DNA of 15,841 nucleotides from Hyphomicrobiales bacterium (GTDB lineage Bacteria; Pseudomonadota; Alphaproteobacteria; Rhizobiales; Xanthobacteraceae). The notes below the pieces were generated by a model that worked only from the letters and a program-made list of their open reading frames with translations, was not told the DNA's origin and did no database searches. The stretch's first letter is position 1. Each line of letters opens with the position of its first letter. Positions 8,834 to 15,841 of this stretch are shown one piece after another. The stretch covers positions 1 to 15,841 of the forward strand of contig JAFKKQ010000249.1 of assembly GCA_017304505.1 (NCBI GenBank), written 5' to 3'. The position numbers and the translations under genes were made by a program.

Positions 8834-9964
8834 TCAAGCGGGTGCCGGCCCGGCGCCGTCACCGGTGAACATGGGCATCAGCACGCGGAACACCGTGTGC
8901 CGATGTTGCGACTCGCATTCGATGATGCCGCCGTGGTCGCCGACGATCTTGGCGACAAGTGCCAAGCCAAGCCCGCTGCCCGCAGGCTTGGTGGTCACAA
9001 ACGGATCGAACAGATGCGGCAGCAATTCGTCGGGAACGCCGGGGCCGTTGTCGCGAATGCAGAATTCCAGCGGCAGCGAAACACGTGTTTTCGAGCCGGG
9101 AAGCTGGAGCCGCACACCGGGCCGGAACGCCGTGGTGATCTGGATTTCGCCGTCGCCCGCCCCCTCGCCGATCGACTCGGCGGCGTTCTTGATGAGGTTG
9201 AGGAAAACCTGAATGAGTTGATCGCGGTTGGCCAGTACCGGCGGCAGCGACGGGTCGTAGGTTTCAGCGAACTTGATGTGGCGAGCAAAACCGGACTGCG
9301 CCAGTCGCTTCACGTGCTCCAGAATGACGTGAATGTTGACCGGCTCGCGCTCGACCGGGCGTTCGTCGGAAAACACCTCCATGCGGTCGACCAGTTTCAC
9401 GATGCGGTCGGCCTCGTCGCAGATCAGTCGCGTCAACGTGCGGTCGTCGTCAGCCGCCGACTGTTCGAGCAATTGCGCCGCGCCGCGGATGCCGGACAGC
9501 GGGTTCTTGATCTCATGCGCCAGCATGGCGGCAAGCGCGCTGACCGAACGCGCCGCGCCACGATGGGTCAACTGCCGATCCATCTTGTCGGCGATGGTCC
9601 GCTCCTGCAGCATAACCACGACGTGGTTCGGCCGCTCCGGCAGTGGCGCCACATGAAGGTCGACCAGCCGGTCGCCGGGATTGCGCGGCGTGGAAAGATC
9701 GACCTTGTACTCGTTCACAGCGGCGCCGCGGTGGCGAACTTGGTCGATCAACGCCAATAGCGGGCTGCCGAACGGCACCAGATCGCGCAGCATCTGCCGA
9801 CGCAGCAACAGCGCCGACGCCTCGAAAAAGGATTCCGCCGCGACATTGGCATCGGCGATCTTGCCATCCGGCGCAACCGTGACAACCGGCAACGGCAAGG
9901 CGTTGAGCACGGCGTCCGACGCGCCGTGCGAAGCCCTGCCGCTATGGAGGTCGGCCTCGCTCAT
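8834..9964 (-). CDS. ntrB: Nitrogen regulation sensor histidine kinase NtrB
   Basis: Cytoplasmic kinase/phosphatase for NtrC whose balance is set by PII proteins (GlnB/GlnK); 376 residues. There is no hydrophobic segment long enough to cross the membrane, as expected. An N-terminal PAS domain (about 14-120) is followed by the dimerisation region with H-box HEIKNPL (phospho-acceptor H150). The ATPase domain has N-box [11 protein letters not shown] (254-264), G1 DNGPG (305-309) and G2 GSGLGLAL (329-336). The start codon overlaps the dusB stop as ATGA, so translation is coupled to dusB. This is the conserved nifR3-ntrB-ntrC operon start of rhizobia, where ntrBC expression is commonly autoregulated. 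Confidence 0.97.
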   Translation of the reverse strand: MSEADLHSGRASHGASDAVLNALPLPVVTVAPDGKIADANVAAESFFEASALLLRRQMLRDLVPFGSPLLALIDQVRHRGAAVNEYKVDLSTPRNPGDRLVDLHVAPLPERPNHVVVMLQERTIADKMDRQLTHRGAARSVSALAAMLAHEIKNPLSGIRGAAQLLEQSAADDDRTLTRLICDEADRIVKLVDRMEVFSDERPVEREPVNIHVILEHVKRLAQSGFARHIKFAETYDPSLPPVLANRDQLIQVFLNLIKNAAESIGEGAGDGEIQITTAFRPGVRLQLPGSKTRVSLPLEFCIRDNGPGVPDELLPHLFDPFVTTKPAGSGLGLALVAKIVGDHGGIIECESQHRHTVFRVLMPMFTGDGAGPAPA

Positions 9965-11001
9965 GCCGTGGCTCCTTCGGCGAAAGCGTCGTAGGCTTCC
10001 GCAAGCCGCGTTCGCGCCTCGGCCGGCGTGTCGCTGGTCAGCACCGTCCCGCGCCAGCGCTTGAGCGTGTCGAGAGCGATACCGGCACTGGCCGCCGCGG
10101 CATCGAGCGCCCAGCCGAGGTGCTTGCGGGCGTGCTTGAGCCCGATGCGCAGGCCGTGGTGTGCCAGCATCTCGTCATAAAGCGCAGCGATCAACGTGAA
10201 TTGTGTGGCGAGCGGCGGCGCGTCTTCGCGCACGCCAGTCTGCAGATAGCGAGCAATCTGGCCGGGCCGCCACGGTCGTCCCTGTGCCGCGCGGCCGATC
10301 ATGACGCCATCAGCCCCCGATGCGTGAAGCGCGGCATCGGCGTCGTCGAAGCTGTGGATGTCGCCGTTGACGATCAACGGAATGGAGACGGCGTCCTTGA
10401 CCGCGCGCACGGCCGCCCAATCGGCGGTCCCCTTGTAGAACTGGCAGCGCGTGCGGCCGTGGACGGTGATGAGTCTGACACCGGCGGCTTCCGCGCGCCG
10501 CGCCAGTTCCGGCGCATTGATGCTGCCGTTATCCCAGCCGAGCCGCATCTTCAGCGTGACCGGAACGGCCACCGCTCCGACCGTCGCCTCGATCAGCGTC
10601 AGCGCATGATCGAGGTCACGCATCAGCGCCGAGCCCGATTGCTTGTTGGCCACGTGCCGCGCCGGGCAACCCATGTTGATATCGATGATCTGTGCGCCCG
10701 AGGCTTCCGCGATGCGGGCCCCCTCCGCCATCCAGTGCGGCTCGCAGCCGGCCAATTGCACGACATGGGTGCCGATGCCTTGAGCCTCCGCGCGCAGCAC
10801 GGCGTTCGGCCGGCCCTCGATCAAAGCCTCACTCGCGGTCATCTCAGAAACCACGAGACCGGCTCCCAGCTGCGACACCAACCGGCGGAACGGCGCATCG
10901 GTCACGCCCGACATCGGCGCAAGCATCACCCGGTTCGGCACGGCCAAATTGCCGATGCCAAAGGCTGGCCTGCTTTCGTTGTCGCCCCGGCGAGATGCCA
11001 T
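9961..11001 (-). CDS. dusB: tRNA-dihydrouridine synthase DusB (NifR3)
   Basis: FMN- and NADPH-dependent enzyme that reduces uridine to dihydrouridine in the tRNA D-loop (U17 for E. coli DusB); the rhizobial and Rhodobacter name is nifR3. The 346 residues form a TIM-barrel plus C-terminal helical domain. Visible motifs are [13 protein letters not shown] (28-39), the catalytic cysteine C112 in [16 protein letters not shown] with FMN-binding K151, HGRTR (181-185), NGDI (212-215) and GRAAQGRPW (236-244). It is the first gene of the leftward ntr block and overlaps ntrB by 4 bases. ATG at 10999-11001 has no strong ribosome-binding site immediately upstream. It is divergent from ispDF with a 166-base gap, which should hold the promoter of the whole block. 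Confidence 0.96.
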   Translation of the reverse strand: MASRRGDNESRPAFGIGNLAVPNRVMLAPMSGVTDAPFRRLVSQLGAGLVVSEMTASEALIEGRPNAVLRAEAQGIGTHVVQLAGCEPHWMAEGARIAEASGAQIIDINMGCPARHVANKQSGSALMRDLDHALTLIEATVGAVAVPVTLKMRLGWDNGSINAPELARRAEAAGVRLITVHGRTRCQFYKGTADWAAVRAVKDAVSIPLIVNGDIHSFDDADAALHASGADGVMIGRAAQGRPWRPGQIARYLQTGVREDAPPLATQFTLIAALYDEMLAHHGLRIGLKHARKHLGWALDAAAASAGIALDTLKRWRGTVLTSDTPAEARTRLAEAYDAFAEGATA

Positions 11002-11010
11002 CCCGTCTTT

Positions 11011-11057
11011 GCCTATGTTTTAGGCTAAATCGCAATTGCATATACTTTAGCCAAAAC
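11011..11057. promoter_or_regulatory. Overlapping dyads in the dusB-ispDF divergent promoter region
   Basis: GTTTTAGGCTAAA (11017-11029) and TTTAGCCAAAAC (11046-11057) are inverted copies, identical over 12 bases except for one extra A in the left arm. Between them lies GCAATTGC (11032-11039), a palindrome. The left arm also shares a second dyad, GCCTA / TAGGC (11011-11025). On the plus strand TATACT (11041-11046) would serve as a -10 hexamer for ispDF, but no good -35 is seen at 16-18 bases. The AT-rich region upstream of both genes is a likely promoter/operator zone. Confidence 0.45.
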
Positions 11058-11079
11058 GAGGCATCACGCAAGTGCTGCA

Positions 11080-11094
11080 ATGCAACATTTGCAT
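11080..11094. promoter_or_regulatory. ATGCAA / TTGCAT dyad upstream of ispDF
   Basis: Perfect 6-base arms are separated by CAT. With the TGCA at 11076 there are three TGCA cores within 18 bases. The left arm lies in AATGCAACA, which also occurs at the NtrC-box-like dyad in front of ntrY (7288-7296). The arm spacing (5 bases between TGCA cores) does not fit the NtrC consensus, so the binding protein, if any, is unknown. Confidence 0.25.
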
Positions 11095-11167
11095 GATGAC
11101 GACCGCTTTTGCCCCGGCGATGGGAACGCGCTAAAGCGATGGCCGCATTGCGGGTTTGGGAAACGAT

Positions 11168-12343
11168 ATGGCGTCTTCAGTTGCTGCTGTGGTTGTCGCT
11201 GCCGGGCGCGGTTTGCGCGCCGGTGGCGGATTACCGAAACAATACAGGCTGTTGGCGGGGGAAGCTGTGATCCGTTCGAGCCTGTCGCTGTTCGCCTGGC
11301 ATGGCGAGATCAGCGCTGTTCAAGCGGTGATCCACCCCGACGACCGGGCGAATTATAACAAGGCGGCCGCCGGTCTGCGCCTGCTGCCGCCTGTGGCCGG
11401 CGGCGCGACACGGCAAGCCTCGGTCCGGGCCGGGCTCGAGGCCCTCAATGCCGCCGCACCCGATATCGTGCTGGTACATGACGCGGCCCGGCCGTTCTGC
11501 TCGACGGAATTGGTGTCCCGCGCCATTGCCGCCTGCGGCCAAACGGGTGCGGCTGTTCCGGCTCTGGAGGTCACCGACACCATTAAGCGCGTCGATGCCG
11601 ACGGCTATGTGGATGGGACGGTCGACCGTGCGCCGCTGCGTGCGGTGCAGACGCCGCAGGCGTTCGCCTTTCCGGCTCTGCTCGAAGCACACCGCCGCGC
11701 GGCCAGGGATGGCCGTGAGGATTTCACCGACGACGCGGCGTTGGCCGAATGGGCGGGGCTGAAGGTGACCGTGTTTGCGGGGGAGAGTGGCAACGTGAAA
11801 CTGACAACAGACGAAGATTTCGCCAAGGCCGAGGCGCGACGGATCGCGAGCCTGACCGACGTGCGCCTTGGCAATGGTTTCGACGTGCATGCCTTTGGCG
11901 ACGGCGATCATATCTGGCTGGGCGGCATCCGCATTCCTCACGATCGCGGGCTGACCGGCCACTCGGATGCCGACGTCGGCCTGCACGCGCTGGTCGACGC
12001 CATTCTCGGTGCCCTCGCCGATGGCGACATCGGCAAGCACTTCCCGCCAACCGATCCGCGCTGGAAGGGCGCAGCCTCCGATCAGTTCCTGAAGTTCGCA
12101 GTCGAGCGCGTGGCCAAGCGCGGCGGTAAGATCGCCCACCTCGATTTGACCGTGATCTGCGAGGCGCCGAAGATCGGCCCGCACCGCGATGCCATTCGCC
12201 AGCGCATCGCCGAGATCGCCGATCTGTCCATCGAGCGCGTCGCAGTGAAGGCAACGACCAGCGAGCAACTCGGCTTCACAGGCCGCAAGGAGGGCATCGC
12301 CGCCATCGCCACGGCGACGGTCCGCCTGCCCTGGTCCTGGTGA
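11168..12343 (+). CDS. ispDF: Bifunctional IspD/IspF (MEP cytidylyltransferase / MEcPP synthase)
   Basis: Fused enzyme of the non-mevalonate isoprenoid pathway that makes CDP-methylerythritol from MEP and later closes the cyclic diphosphate MEcPP; the intervening kinase IspE is encoded elsewhere. The product has 391 residues. The IspD part (1 to about 225) shows [16 protein letters not shown] (11-26), VHDAARPF (103-110), TPQAF (162-166) and NVKLTTDED (209-217). The IspF part (about 231-391) shows GNGFDVHAF with metal ligands D239 and H241, [11 protein letters not shown] with H273, and [14 protein letters not shown] (363-376). ATG at 11168 is preferred to the in-frame TTG at 11156: the protein then begins [15 protein letters not shown] as expected, and GGGAA lies about 7 bases upstream. 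IspDF fusions are typical of alphaproteobacteria. The stop overlaps the next start as GTGA. Confidence 0.97.
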   Translation: MASSVAAVVVAAGRGLRAGGGLPKQYRLLAGEAVIRSSLSLFAWHGEISAVQAVIHPDDRANYNKAAAGLRLLPPVAGGATRQASVRAGLEALNAAAPDIVLVHDAARPFCSTELVSRAIAACGQTGAAVPALEVTDTIKRVDADGYVDGTVDRAPLRAVQTPQAFAFPALLEAHRRAARDGREDFTDDAALAEWAGLKVTVFAGESGNVKLTTDEDFAKAEARRIASLTDVRLGNGFDVHAFGDGDHIWLGGIRIPHDRGLTGHSDADVGLHALVDAILGALADGDIGKHFPPTDPRWKGAASDQFLKFAVERVAKRGGKIAHLDLTVICEAPKIGPHRDAIRQRIAEIADLSIERVAVKATTSEQLGFTGRKEGIAAIATATVRLPWSW

Positions 12344-12861
12344 CAGCCGTGGCCGCAGGCCCTGAAACGCAAGCCGCCGCGATTGCCCTGCTCGACCTGT
12401 GCAAGGCGAAGGGGCTCATGGTTGCGACCGCGGAATCCTGTACCGGCGGCTTGGTCGTCGGCGCGCTGACCGACATCGCAGGCTCGTCGGCCGTGGTGGA
12501 CCGCGGCTTCGTCACCTACACCAACGAGGCCAAGGAACAAATGCTCGGCGTGCCGGCGGAGACGCTGAAGCGGCACGGAGCGGTCAGCCGTGCGACCGCG
12601 GAAGCAATGGCGAAGGGCGTATTGGCGCACGCGCCCGCCGATCTGGCCGTGTCGATCACGGGGATCGCCGGTCCTGGCGGCGGATCGGCCGACAAGCCAG
12701 TCGGGCTTGTTCATTTTGCCGCCGCGGCTCGCGATGGCCGCCTCCTTCACCGCGAGCGTCGTTTCGGCGACATCGGCCGCGCCGACGTGCGGCGGCTCTC
12801 GGTGCTGGAAGCGCTGGCCCTGTTGATGGAACTGGCTTCCGGAGAGAAGCTGGAGAATTAA
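12340..12861 (+). CDS. pncC: CinA C-terminal-domain protein, nicotinamide-nucleotide amidohydrolase (PncC type)
   Basis: The product has 173 residues and consists only of the CinA C-terminal domain; the N-terminal molybdopterin-like domain of full CinA is absent, as in many alphaproteobacteria. Proteins of this type deamidate nicotinamide mononucleotide to nicotinate mononucleotide in the NAD salvage (pyridine nucleotide) cycle. The signature [10 protein letters not shown] (29-38) contains the probable catalytic serine S33; K65 in [10 protein letters not shown] corresponds to the catalytic lysine, and [12 protein letters not shown] (105-116) is the conserved glycine-rich loop. The start is GTG at 12340, overlapping the ispDF stop by 4 bases, so translation is likely coupled. 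The TAA stop overlaps the stop of the convergent gene in TTAA. Biochemical role is by family. Confidence 0.9.
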   Translation: MTAVAAGPETQAAAIALLDLCKAKGLMVATAESCTGGLVVGALTDIAGSSAVVDRGFVTYTNEAKEQMLGVPAETLKRHGAVSRATAEAMAKGVLAHAPADLAVSITGIAGPGGGSADKPVGLVHFAAAARDGRLLHRERRFGDIGRADVRRLSVLEALALLMELASGEKLEN

Positions 12862-13319
12862 GCCGTTTTTCGCCCGTACACTTGGTCGGCACGCGCCTCG
12901 AAGGCGGTGGCGAAGCGGCGGAAGGCGGCATCGAACATCGATCCCATCAGCACGCCGAGCATCCGGCTGCGGAATTCGTAGTCGATGAAAAACTCGATCT
13001 CGCAAGATTGCTCGCCGGTCGGCGTGAATGTCCAGCGGTTCTGCATGTGGCTGAACGGGCCTTGAAGATACTCGACCAGGATTTGAAGCTTCGGCCGGTC
13101 GAGGGTGACTCGGCTGCGGAAGCTTTCACGCACAAGCTTGAACGAGACCGTCATGTCGGCGACGATGGTTTCGATGCCCTCGCCTCCGGGCGTCCGCTGT
13201 CGCACCTTGAGCGCACGGCACAGCGGCACGAATTCCGGGTAACGCTCAACGTCTGCGACCAGGTCAAACATGTCGGCGGCCGAATGGCCCACCCGTCGCC
13301 TGGTCGAGAATTGAGGCAT
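12858..13319 (-). CDS. Coq10/RatA-family START-domain protein
   Basis: The product has 153 residues and is a single START/polyketide-cyclase-like domain, the usual length of the Coq10/RatA family. N-terminal PQFSTRRRVGHSAADMFDLVADVERYPEFVPLC and C-terminal IDYEFRSRMLGVLMGSMFDAAFRRFATAFEARA are typical segments. In mitochondria Coq10 binds ubiquinone and supports respiration; the E. coli homologue RatA was described as inhibiting 70S ribosome assembly and is often annotated as a toxin. Given the alphaproteobacterial setting and its place after lipA, a ubiquinone-related role is the more natural inference, but sequence alone does not decide. ATG at 13319 lies 5 bases after the lipA stop, with no clear ribosome-binding site, so translation is probably coupled. 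No antitoxin-like neighbour (RatB) is present. Confidence 0.85.
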   Translation of the reverse strand: MPQFSTRRRVGHSAADMFDLVADVERYPEFVPLCRALKVRQRTPGGEGIETIVADMTVSFKLVRESFRSRVTLDRPKLQILVEYLQGPFSHMQNRWTFTPTGEQSCEIEFFIDYEFRSRMLGVLMGSMFDAAFRRFATAFEARADQVYGRKTA

Positions 13320-13324
13320 GAATC

Positions 13325-14278
13325 TTAAGTTGCCGGCGTTGCCGCGCGTGCGGCCTTGAGCCGGGCGAAGTCCTCGCCGGCATGATGCGACGACCGCGTC
13401 AGCGGCGACGAGGACACCATAAGGAATCCTTTGGCAAACGCGACGGTTTTCAGCGACTCGAATTCGTCGGGCGGCACAAACCGCATCACCGGATGATGCT
13501 TGCGGGTCGGCTGGAGGTACTGGCCGATGGTGAGGAAGTCGACACCCGCCGAGCGCAGATCGTCCATCACCTGCAGCACTTCGTTTCGCTCCTCGCCGAG
13601 GCCAACCATGATGCCGGACTTGGTGAACATGGTCCGGTCGATTTCCTTGACGCGCTGAAGCAACCGCAGCGAGGCGAAGTACCGCGCGCCCGGCCGCACT
13701 GTCAGATAGAGCGACGGCACCGTTTCCAGGTTGTGGTTGAACACATCGGGCCGCGCCGAGACCACCTGCTCCATCGCGCCGTCTTTGCGCAAGAAGTCGG
13801 GGGTCAGCACCTCGATTGTGGTGCCGGTGCAGCGCTCGCGGATCGCCGTGATCGTCTTGGCGAAATGGCCGGCGCCGCCGTCATCGAGATCGTCGCGGTC
13901 GACCGAGGTGATGACCACATGCGCAAGCCCGAGCTTGGCCGTCGCCTCGGCGACATGAACCGGCTCGCCGGGGTCGAGCGCGCCCGGCAGACCGGTCTTG
14001 ACGTTGCAGAAGGCGCAGGCCCGCGTGCAGGTATCGCCGAGGATCATGAAGGTGGCGTGCTTCTTGTCCCAGCACTCGCCGATGTTGGGGCACCCGGCCT
14101 CCTCGCAGACCGTGTGCAGCCCGTTCTGGCGCACGATCGCGTGCGTGGCCGCATAGCCCTTGGATACGGGCGCCCGCACCCGAATCCAGTCCGGCTTGCG
14201 GAGCATCGGCGTATCGGGCCGGTGGGCCTTTTCCGGGTGGCGCGGGCGGCCTGCAGTGTGATCGAGCACAACGGTCAT
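13325..14278 (-). CDS. lipA: Lipoyl synthase LipA
   Basis: Radical-SAM enzyme that inserts two sulfur atoms into octanoyl groups on the E2 subunits of pyruvate and 2-oxoglutarate dehydrogenases and on GcvH. The product has 317 residues, normal length. The auxiliary [4Fe-4S] cluster cysteines are C58, C63 and C69 ([12 protein letters not shown]), with a serine ligand expected in the C-terminal RSSHHA motif (295-300). The radical-SAM cluster cysteines are C84, C88 and C91 (CTRACAFC). ATG at 14278 is preceded by TAAGGG with a 5-base spacer, a good ribosome-binding site. It is followed at 5 bases by the Coq10/RatA-like gene. The leader contains inverted repeats. Confidence 0.98.
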   Translation of the reverse strand: MTVVLDHTAGRPRHPEKAHRPDTPMLRKPDWIRVRAPVSKGYAATHAIVRQNGLHTVCEEAGCPNIGECWDKKHATFMILGDTCTRACAFCNVKTGLPGALDPGEPVHVAEATAKLGLAHVVITSVDRDDLDDGGAGHFAKTITAIRERCTGTTIEVLTPDFLRKDGAMEQVVSARPDVFNHNLETVPSLYLTVRPGARYFASLRLLQRVKEIDRTMFTKSGIMVGLGEERNEVLQVMDDLRSAGVDFLTIGQYLQPTRKHHPVMRFVPPDEFESLKTVAFAKGFLMVSSSPLTRSSHHAGEDFARLKAARAATPAT

Positions 14279-14294
14279 AATGGCCCTTACTTAC

Positions 14295-14338
14295 GAAGAC
14301 GCGCGCCCGACCGCAACGGGAGGCCGCGGCCCGTCTTC
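14295..14338 (-). promoter_or_regulatory. Multi-arm inverted repeat in the lipA leader
   Basis: Outer arms GAAGACG / CGTCTTC (14295-14301 and 14332-14338) enclose a perfect 10-base palindrome GGCCGCGGCC (14322-14331) and a small dyad CCCG / CGGG (14306-14309 and 14317-14320). As RNA this could fold into a closed structure ending 16 bases before the lipA ATG, next to its ribosome-binding site. As DNA it could be an operator shared with the divergent ABC gene. It was read by eye; no folding was run. Confidence 0.35.
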
Positions 14339-14439
14339 CACCCGCCCCGGGCGCTGGAAACCGGAATCTCCATTTGGCAGCCAGGATAGCACAATCGTTC
14401 GTTCCGCTCCCGTTCATGGAATTCGGCTAAACTGAACCC

Positions 14440-15841
14440 ATGACAAGGCGATCCTTCGGCCCCCTTACCCTGGCGCGGTTCCTGCTGTGCCTGCCGTTCT
14501 TCATCATGCTGGTTCTCATGCTGATGGAGGCGGCGCTCAACGCGACCACGACCTATCTGGTGATCCAGACGGGCCGCGACGTGGCGCGGGGCACGTTCCT
14601 GCTGGCCGACCTGCTCTGGATCCTGGCCGCGCAATCCGCAGCCTACGCCATTGGCGCGATCAGTTGGATCTTTGCCGAGCGCACGGGCTTTCTGGCCTAC
14701 GGCCGCTATATCCTTCGTTTCGCCCGTGACAATCGCCATGAAACCAAGCTGCTCGGTGACAAGGAGGCGCGCGAGCGGGTCGAGCCGTTCCTCACCGGCG
14801 AGACGTTCTACGTCTATTTCCAATTGCTGTACGAAATCGAAGGCGATCTTCGGATCCTGCTGTCGATCATCCTCAATGTGATCGTGCTGGGCACCCAGAT
14901 CGACGGCTCGCTGCCGCTTGCCTATGCGGCGGTGTTCGCGGTGCTGTTCCTGATGCAATGGACGATGCGAAAGCGCGTATCGAACGCCTACCTCGAAAAC
15001 CAGCGGATGACCAACCGCATGACGGCGCAGGGCTATACCGCCTGGGACAACGTGTTCGCCGGCAACCGTTACAACCTGCGGCTCTGGATTGCCGGCTTCA
15101 AGCGCAAGCTGCGCGACGGCTTGGATGCGCAGATCACCGCCATCATGACCAAGGAGGGCTTGAGCGCCGCCAGCGCGATCGTGGGACTGGCGATCGTGTT
15201 CTCGGCGATGGCCTACATCTCGGTGCACAGCGCCGGCGACCTGGAGGTGATGATCGCGCTCGCCGCCACCCTGCCGCGGCAGATCGAGATGACGCAGGAC
15301 GTGCACACCTTCACCGCCGGCTGGAACGAGCTGCTGGCGAGCTGGGCGCGCATGACCGGCGTCGCCGCCAACATGCATCCGCCGGCCGACCCGGATTTCG
15401 ATGCGCGTATGAAACTCGACCGGCTGATGCTCCGGGAAGACGGCGGGACGCGCACGGTGTCCTCGCTCGACGATGCGATGGCGCTGATCCTCGCGCATCC
15501 CGCCGGACGCATCAACGTGCGCGGCCCCAACGGATCCGGCAAATCGACGCTGCTCGCGAGCCTGAAAGCCAAGGTCAAGACCCGAGCGTACTATTGGCCG
15601 ACGGCCGACCGGCTGGCGTTTGCTTTCGCACAAGGTCACGACGAGGTCGAGACGGACGAGGACGGCGATCCGTTGCCGCCGAGCGAGTCGAGGCGACCCG
15701 GTTTCTCATCCGGCGAGCGGCAGTTGCGCGCCTTGCAGGAGATCGTGCGCCACACCGATGCGCCGATCTACCTGCTGGACGAATGGGATGCGAACCTCGA
15801 TCCCGGCAACCGCGCGGCGGCGGATGCCCTGGTCGAAGAGC
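14440..15841 (+). CDS. ABC exporter, fused membrane and ATPase domains (3' end cut by window edge)
   Basis: An open frame of 467 codons runs off the right edge. ATG at 14440 is the first start after an in-frame TAA at 14428-14430; no clear ribosome-binding site is seen. The N-terminal part is hydrophobic, with segments at about 11-33, 53-78, 136-152, 158-175 and 241-262 and a possible sixth near 266-280, consistent with an exporter-type membrane domain. The ATPase part has Walker A GPNGSGKST (362-370), a signature motif in the variant form FSSGER (422-427, standing for LSGGQ) and Walker B IYLLDEW (443-449) followed by DANLDP, standing for the D-loop. Only about 54 residues separate the Walker A lysine from the signature, against roughly 90-110 in ordinary ABC ATPases. 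LLDEW recalls the SyrD/PvdE/YojI cyclic-peptide exporters. The substrate is unknown. It is divergent from lipA. Confidence 0.85.
   Translation, partial: MTRRSFGPLTLARFLLCLPFFIMLVLMLMEAALNATTTYLVIQTGRDVARGTFLLADLLWILAAQSAAYAIGAISWIFAERTGFLAYGRYILRFARDNRHETKLLGDKEARERVEPFLTGETFYVYFQLLYEIEGDLRILLSIILNVIVLGTQIDGSLPLAYAAVFAVLFLMQWTMRKRVSNAYLENQRMTNRMTAQGYTAWDNVFAGNRYNLRLWIAGFKRKLRDGLDAQITAIMTKEGLSAASAIVGLAIVFSAMAYISVHSAGDLEVMIALAATLPRQIEMTQDVHTFTAGWNELLASWARMTGVAANMHPPADPDFDARMKLDRLMLREDGGTRTVSSLDDAMALILAHPAGRINVRGPNGSGKSTLLASLKAKVKTRAYYWPTADRLAFAFAQGHDEVETDEDGDPLPPSESRRPGFSSGERQLRALQEIVRHTDAPIYLLDEWDANLDPGNRAAADALVEE

Noticed and set aside
8809..8862. Longer ntrC start giving 18 extra N-terminal residues
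   Set aside because: ATG at 8808 has a better ribosome-binding site and begins exactly at the receiver domain; the longer form would overlap ntrB by 29 bases.
12858..13319. Coq10/RatA-like gene as part of a toxin-antitoxin module
   Set aside because: No RatB-like or other small antitoxin gene is adjacent; the neighbours are lipA and a convergent CinA-domain gene, which fits a housekeeping role.
14374..14402. TTGGCA as a -35 element for the ABC exporter
   Set aside because: No acceptable -10 hexamer is present at 16-18 bases.
14287..15639. 450-residue minus-strand open frame over the ABC exporter region
   Set aside because: The plus strand carries a continuous reading frame with membrane segments and Walker A, signature and Walker B motifs; the minus-strand product has no recognisable domain.

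Overview
The window looks like a GC-rich alphaproteobacterial chromosome, most likely from the order Hyphomicrobiales (Rhizobiales), in or near the Bradyrhizobium/Rhodopseudomonas/Xanthobacteraceae group. The evidence is the gene order ispDF / dusB(nifR3)-ntrB-ntrC-ntrY-ntrX, followed by a D-amino-acid aminotransferase, hfq, hflX and mazG, together with a fused IspDF enzyme and an alphaproteobacterial-type NtrX. This is inferred from family and synteny knowledge; no database search was run. No RNA genes, insertion sequences, CRISPR arrays or prophage genes were seen, and no gap between genes exceeds about 215 bases.

Layout from left to right. mazG (+) is cut by the left edge. It converges, with a 17-base gap, on a long leftward block that in transcription order is dusB, ntrB, ntrC, ntrY, ntrX, dat-like aminotransferase, hfq, hflX (about 11001 down to 778). 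dusB and ntrB overlap by 4 bases and ntrB-ntrC, ntrY-ntrX and ntrX-dat are closely spaced. Two longer gaps, ntrC-ntrY (188 bases) and dat-hfq (213 bases), both contain clear inverted repeats and may hold internal promoters or leader structures. To the right of dusB, ispDF and a stand-alone CinA C-terminal-domain gene (pncC type) run rightward with a 4-base overlap. They converge on lipA and a Coq10/RatA-like gene (both leftward), with the two stop codons sharing the sequence TTAA. Divergent from lipA is an ABC exporter with fused membrane and ATPase parts, cut by the right edge.

Functionally the core is nitrogen control: NtrB/NtrC is the classical nitrogen-limitation two-component pair and NtrY/NtrX its membrane-anchored paralogue. 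The neighbours serve RNA biology (DusB tRNA modification, Hfq RNA chaperone, HflX ribosome-splitting GTPase), nucleotide and cofactor housekeeping (MazG, CinA/PncC), isoprenoid precursors (IspDF), and lipoate and ubiquinone-related functions (LipA, Coq10-like).

The coding content is mostly a conserved core region. The points most worth a second look are in the gaps: a nested hairpin in front of hfq, a 22-base palindrome and an NtrC-box-like dyad in front of ntrYX, an overlapping set of dyads between dusB and ispDF, and a possible three-way RNA structure in the lipA leader. The partial ABC exporter is also notable for its unusually short ATPase domain. I found no convincing undescribed multi-gene system.
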